From Mesotoga prima MesG1.Ag.4.2 (GTDB lineage Bacteria > Thermotogota > Thermotogae > Petrotogales > Kosmotogaceae): a stretch of DNA of 64,000 nt. The notes beneath the pieces were generated by a model. That model searched no databases and was not told where the DNA came from. It saw only the letters and a list, made by a program, of their open reading frames with translations. The translations under genes and the position numbers were made by a program. Where the stretch lies: the NCBI RefSeq assembly GCF_000147715.2, contig NC_017934.1, positions 124,001 through 188,000 on the forward strand. The letters are read 5' to 3'. Below, piece after piece: positions 62,021 through 64,000 of the stretch (position 1 is its first letter; each line of letters starts with the position of its first letter).

Positions 62021-62702
62021 GTAGGGGCGAACGGCCGTTCGCCCGTAAGAGCAAAAAGATCTCGGAGGGTTGCGTTTTGGAACACAATGAAAGTCTTGTC
62101 AAAAGGCGGTCAATTAGACTGAAGGAGTATGATTATTCTCGAACCGGAGCATACTTCTTGACAATATGTACGCATCGTAGGCAATGTTTGTTGGGATCCA
62201 TGGTTGATAGCAGAGTAATCTTGAGTAGCATTGGCAAAATCGTTGTTGAAGAGTGGCTAAGATCTGCAGAAGTCAGAAAGGAAATCGAACTAGATGCGTT
62301 TGTGATAATGCCAAATCACCTGCATGGGATTGTAGCGATACATGGAGGCGAAAGGGAAATTGTCAGCAACTGTTTGGAAGCAGAAAGAAGAACTATAAAA
62401 CCAAAGACGATTGGTTCTTTCGTCTCAGGCTTCAAAGCAGCTGCAACGGTTCGAGTGAACGAACTGCGCGGCACACCCGGGAAATCTATTTGGCAACGAA
62501 ACTACTATGAACATGTCATCCGCAATGAGAAAGAACTGAATCGAATTCGTGAGTACATTGAGAATAACCCCTTGAGATGGCAGATAGACAGAGAGAATCC
62601 CTACAGAAAGACAAGTCAGGTTCTTTCAACTATTGAAGAGGACGATCTCTATCCTTGGGAAGACTGATCCTTAATAGCGGGCGTGCCGCCGCACGCCCCT
62701 AC
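62021..62702 (+). mobile_element. Complete RAYT/REP element
   Basis: This 682-bp unit: left palindrome GGGCGAACGGCCGTTCGCCC (62025-62044), the transposase gene, right palindrome GGGCGTGCCGCCGCACGCCC (62679-62698). The two palindromes, each flanked by GTAGG or its complement CCTAC on the outer side, are inverted relative to each other (GTAGGGGCG at the left end, CGCCCCTAC at the right end). It is the likely parent of the deletion derivatives at 41.5 and 52.2 kb and of the REP arrays. Confidence 0.88.
62077..62667 (+). CDS. REP-associated tyrosine transposase (RAYT)
   Basis: This is a 196-aa IS200/Y1-like HUH nuclease. The TTG at 62077 follows CGGAGGGT; the longer frame back to 62008 runs through the palindrome. 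Motifs: YDYSRTGAYFLTICTHRRQC, the histidine motif IMPNHLHGIV, SFVSGFKAAATVRVNELRGT and the catalytic-Tyr region IWQRNYYEHVIRNEKELNRI, ending YIENNPLRW...YPWED. RAYTs bind and cleave REP hairpins as dimers and are thought to spread them. The gene is complete, so it may still be active on the many palindromes in this genome. Confidence 0.92.
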   Translation: MEHNESLVKRRSIRLKEYDYSRTGAYFLTICTHRRQCLLGSMVDSRVILSSIGKIVVEEWLRSAEVRKEIELDAFVIMPNHLHGIVAIHGGEREIVSNCLEAERRTIKPKTIGSFVSGFKAAATVRVNELRGTPGKSIWQRNYYEHVIRNEKELNRIREYIENNPLRWQIDRENPYRKTSQVLSTIEEDDLYPWED

Positions 62703-62852
62703 ATCCGTTTGGGTCGGATTTATTCGCACATACAACTCACAACTTGGAACTTGCAACCGTTCTTTTCTGAGAACGGAGAACCTTTCAACGGTCTGGTGTT
62801 TCTCTTGCTCTTACGAACCCGCTACCTGCTACCACCGACCACGGTTTCTCAA
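62703..62852 (+). repeat. REP downstream module
   Basis: The same sequence follows right palindromes elsewhere (GGAACTTGCAACCGTTCTTT, ACCACCGACCACGGTTTCTC). It ends at AAAAACGTT where the truncated HD-GYP reading frame begins. Confidence 0.75.
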
Positions 62853-64000
62853 AAACGTTCATGATGCTGGTAGATGATTTCCGATATGGGAACTTTGAAA
62901 TCAACTTCCGTGAAGAGATTTCTGCCAACCAGAGGATGTTCCTTGATCATTGCGAACTCAAGCCTGTTAAGTTTTCCCGGCTTATTCAGAATCTCCGACG
63001 GAACCTTTATCTTTCCGACGTCGTGGATGATCGAAGCGAAACGAAGCGCATCCAGTCTCTCTTCATCGAGAGACAGTCTCTCGGCTATCGCCATTGCCAG
63101 TGCGGTTACCCTTGCCTGGTGACCCGCGGTGTAAGGATCCCGCAGATTCATAGTCACTTCAAGCGCGTTAATGACGGTAAGAGTAATCTTTTTCAGTTCT
63201 CCCACGGTTCTTTGAAGCTTCCTCTCGGCAACCTTTCGATCCGTCACGTCGTGGATAATCGAAAGTATTCGATCATGTCCGTCTATTTCCACTCTCTTGC
63301 TGAATGCCTCTACGTCTCTCACAGAAACGTCTGCAAGTCTATGTTTGAAATCGAACTTTATCTTTTCCCTATTGAAAGCCTTCTTCATTTCTTCGGCAAG
63401 TGTTTCCGCAGGAAGAGTATTCACATCTTCAATGCGTTTCGATAGAAGAGTCTCCTTATCCCAGCCGTAGAAATTCAGAGCTGCATCGTTAGCATTCACG
63501 AATCTTCGAGTTTCTGGATCGAGAACGATCATAACAGCTAAATTCTCGTTGAACAGATTTCTCAGACTCTTCTTGCTTTTCTGAAGCTCTCCCTTCGCAG
63601 TCTTTAGATAATCCTCTCTTTCGATTCTCTTTAGAGCATATGCGATTTCGCTTGAAATCCATTTCAGAAGCTGAAACTCTTCACTGTCCATTGCCAAATG
63701 CTCCAAAGTATTAACGCAGAGGACCCCATAGGTCTTCTCTTCTGTTTCCAGTTTGAATGAGAACCTATGCTCGTTCTCCAATTTCGATGACTTAAGTGGG
63801 CAGTCGTGTTCTTTACAGGCAGAATCGATTGAGAGTAGTTTGTCGCTCTTCAGAAAATCGCGGGCGCAAGCAGGTAAATGTTCGGTCGGAGAATAATCGT
63901 ATGAATGATTAACTATCTGACTGCTAGAATCCACATAATAAATGATCTCATCGCTAAAGAAGATCTTCGCATCGTGATAACTGAGTGTTTCCAGGAGACT
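62849..64000 (-). CDS. GAF-PAS-HD-GYP protein, truncated by repeat and by window edge
   Basis: The reading frame is open to the window end, so the N-terminus lies beyond it. Visible parts: a GAF-like region (KTYGVLCVNTLEHLAMDSEE), a PAS domain (NLFNENLAVMIVLDPETRRF, FVNANDAALNFYGWDKETLL) and an HD-GYP domain (TAGHQARVTALAMAIAERL, IIHDVGKIKVPSEIL, KEHPLVGRNLF, IIYQHHERF, stop). A complete domain would continue HHER-DGSGYP and about 60 more residues. The frame ends at the junction with the REP module. The GYP motif is lost, so phosphodiesterase activity is doubtful. Confidence 0.85.
   Translation of the reverse strand, partial: SLLETLSYHDAKIFFSDEIIYYVDSSSQIVNHSYDYSPTEHLPACARDFLKSDKLLSIDSACKEHDCPLKSSKLENEHRFSFKLETEEKTYGVLCVNTLEHLAMDSEEFQLLKWISSEIAYALKRIEREDYLKTAKGELQKSKKSLRNLFNENLAVMIVLDPETRRFVNANDAALNFYGWDKETLLSKRIEDVNTLPAETLAEEMKKAFNREKIKFDFKHRLADVSVRDVEAFSKRVEIDGHDRILSIIHDVTDRKVAERKLQRTVGELKKITLTVINALEVTMNLRDPYTAGHQARVTALAMAIAERLSLDEERLDALRFASIIHDVGKIKVPSEILNKPGKLNRLEFAMIKEHPLVGRNLFTEVDFKVPISEIIYQHHERF

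Overview
The window looks like chromosomal DNA of a mesophilic Thermotogota, most likely Mesotoga or a close relative. This rests on a homoserine dehydrogenase-aspartate kinase fusion with the dehydrogenase first (the order I recall from Thermotoga), binding-protein-dependent sugar ABC genes without an ATPase, frequent GTG/TTG starts with strong GGAGG sites, and unusually dense palindromic intergenic repeats. This placement is inference; no rRNA is present.

Left part (1-15 kb): two paralogous Gly/Pro-rich secreted peptides that share an upstream 11-bp-spaced direct repeat, an IS110 transposase, a group II intron remnant, two small exported proteins, a decayed MazF/PemK toxin beside its antitoxin, an AAA ATPase behind a 37-bp inverted repeat, a large exported protein of unknown function, broken genes (DUF6577, SUMF1-type, DUF1801) and a metallophosphoesterase. 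From 15 to 24 kb: an HD-GYP protein, then a defence-like island with a three-TM protein and a 41-aa partner, a 1028-aa type IIG restriction-methylase, an HTH-ImmA/PIN (DUF4411) pair and a TIR/deoxyribosyltransferase-like protein, followed by a LexA C-terminal remnant. From 25 to 28 kb: a three-gene tRNA operon (Leu-fMet-Met) with a clear promoter and terminator, a beta-CASP nuclease and a GltS-like transporter. From 29.4 to 36.8 kb: a complete sugar operon (binding protein, two permeases, SorC regulator, PfkB kinase, FGGY kinase, class II aldolase) with a palindromic operator. Then an Fe-alcohol dehydrogenase, a CoA-type Nudix enzyme and a thioredoxin.

Right part (43-62 kb): a roughly 8.5-kb six-gene block present twice in tandem with identical order and orientation: hom-ask fusion, thrC, thrB, a convergent AsnB-like amidoligase, then divergently an octopine-dehydrogenase-family enzyme and a fused glutamate-mutase-like B12 protein. 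Both AsnB copies have Ser instead of the Cys2 glutaminase nucleophile and lack the NGEIYN-type glutamine motif, so they resemble beta-lactam-synthetase-type ligases more than asparagine synthetase. This set is the best candidate for an undescribed pathway: an aspartate/homoserine/threonine supply module joined to an ATP-dependent amidation or cyclisation step, an opine-type reductive step and a B12 carbon-skeleton rearrangement.

All three boundaries of the two blocks carry REP-type palindromes tied to a RAYT transposase: one intact copy (62 kb) and two deletion derivatives with the same junctions (41.5 and 52.2 kb). The same repeat family forms arrays at 28 and 42 kb, and its downstream tail abuts a truncated HD-GYP gene at the right end.
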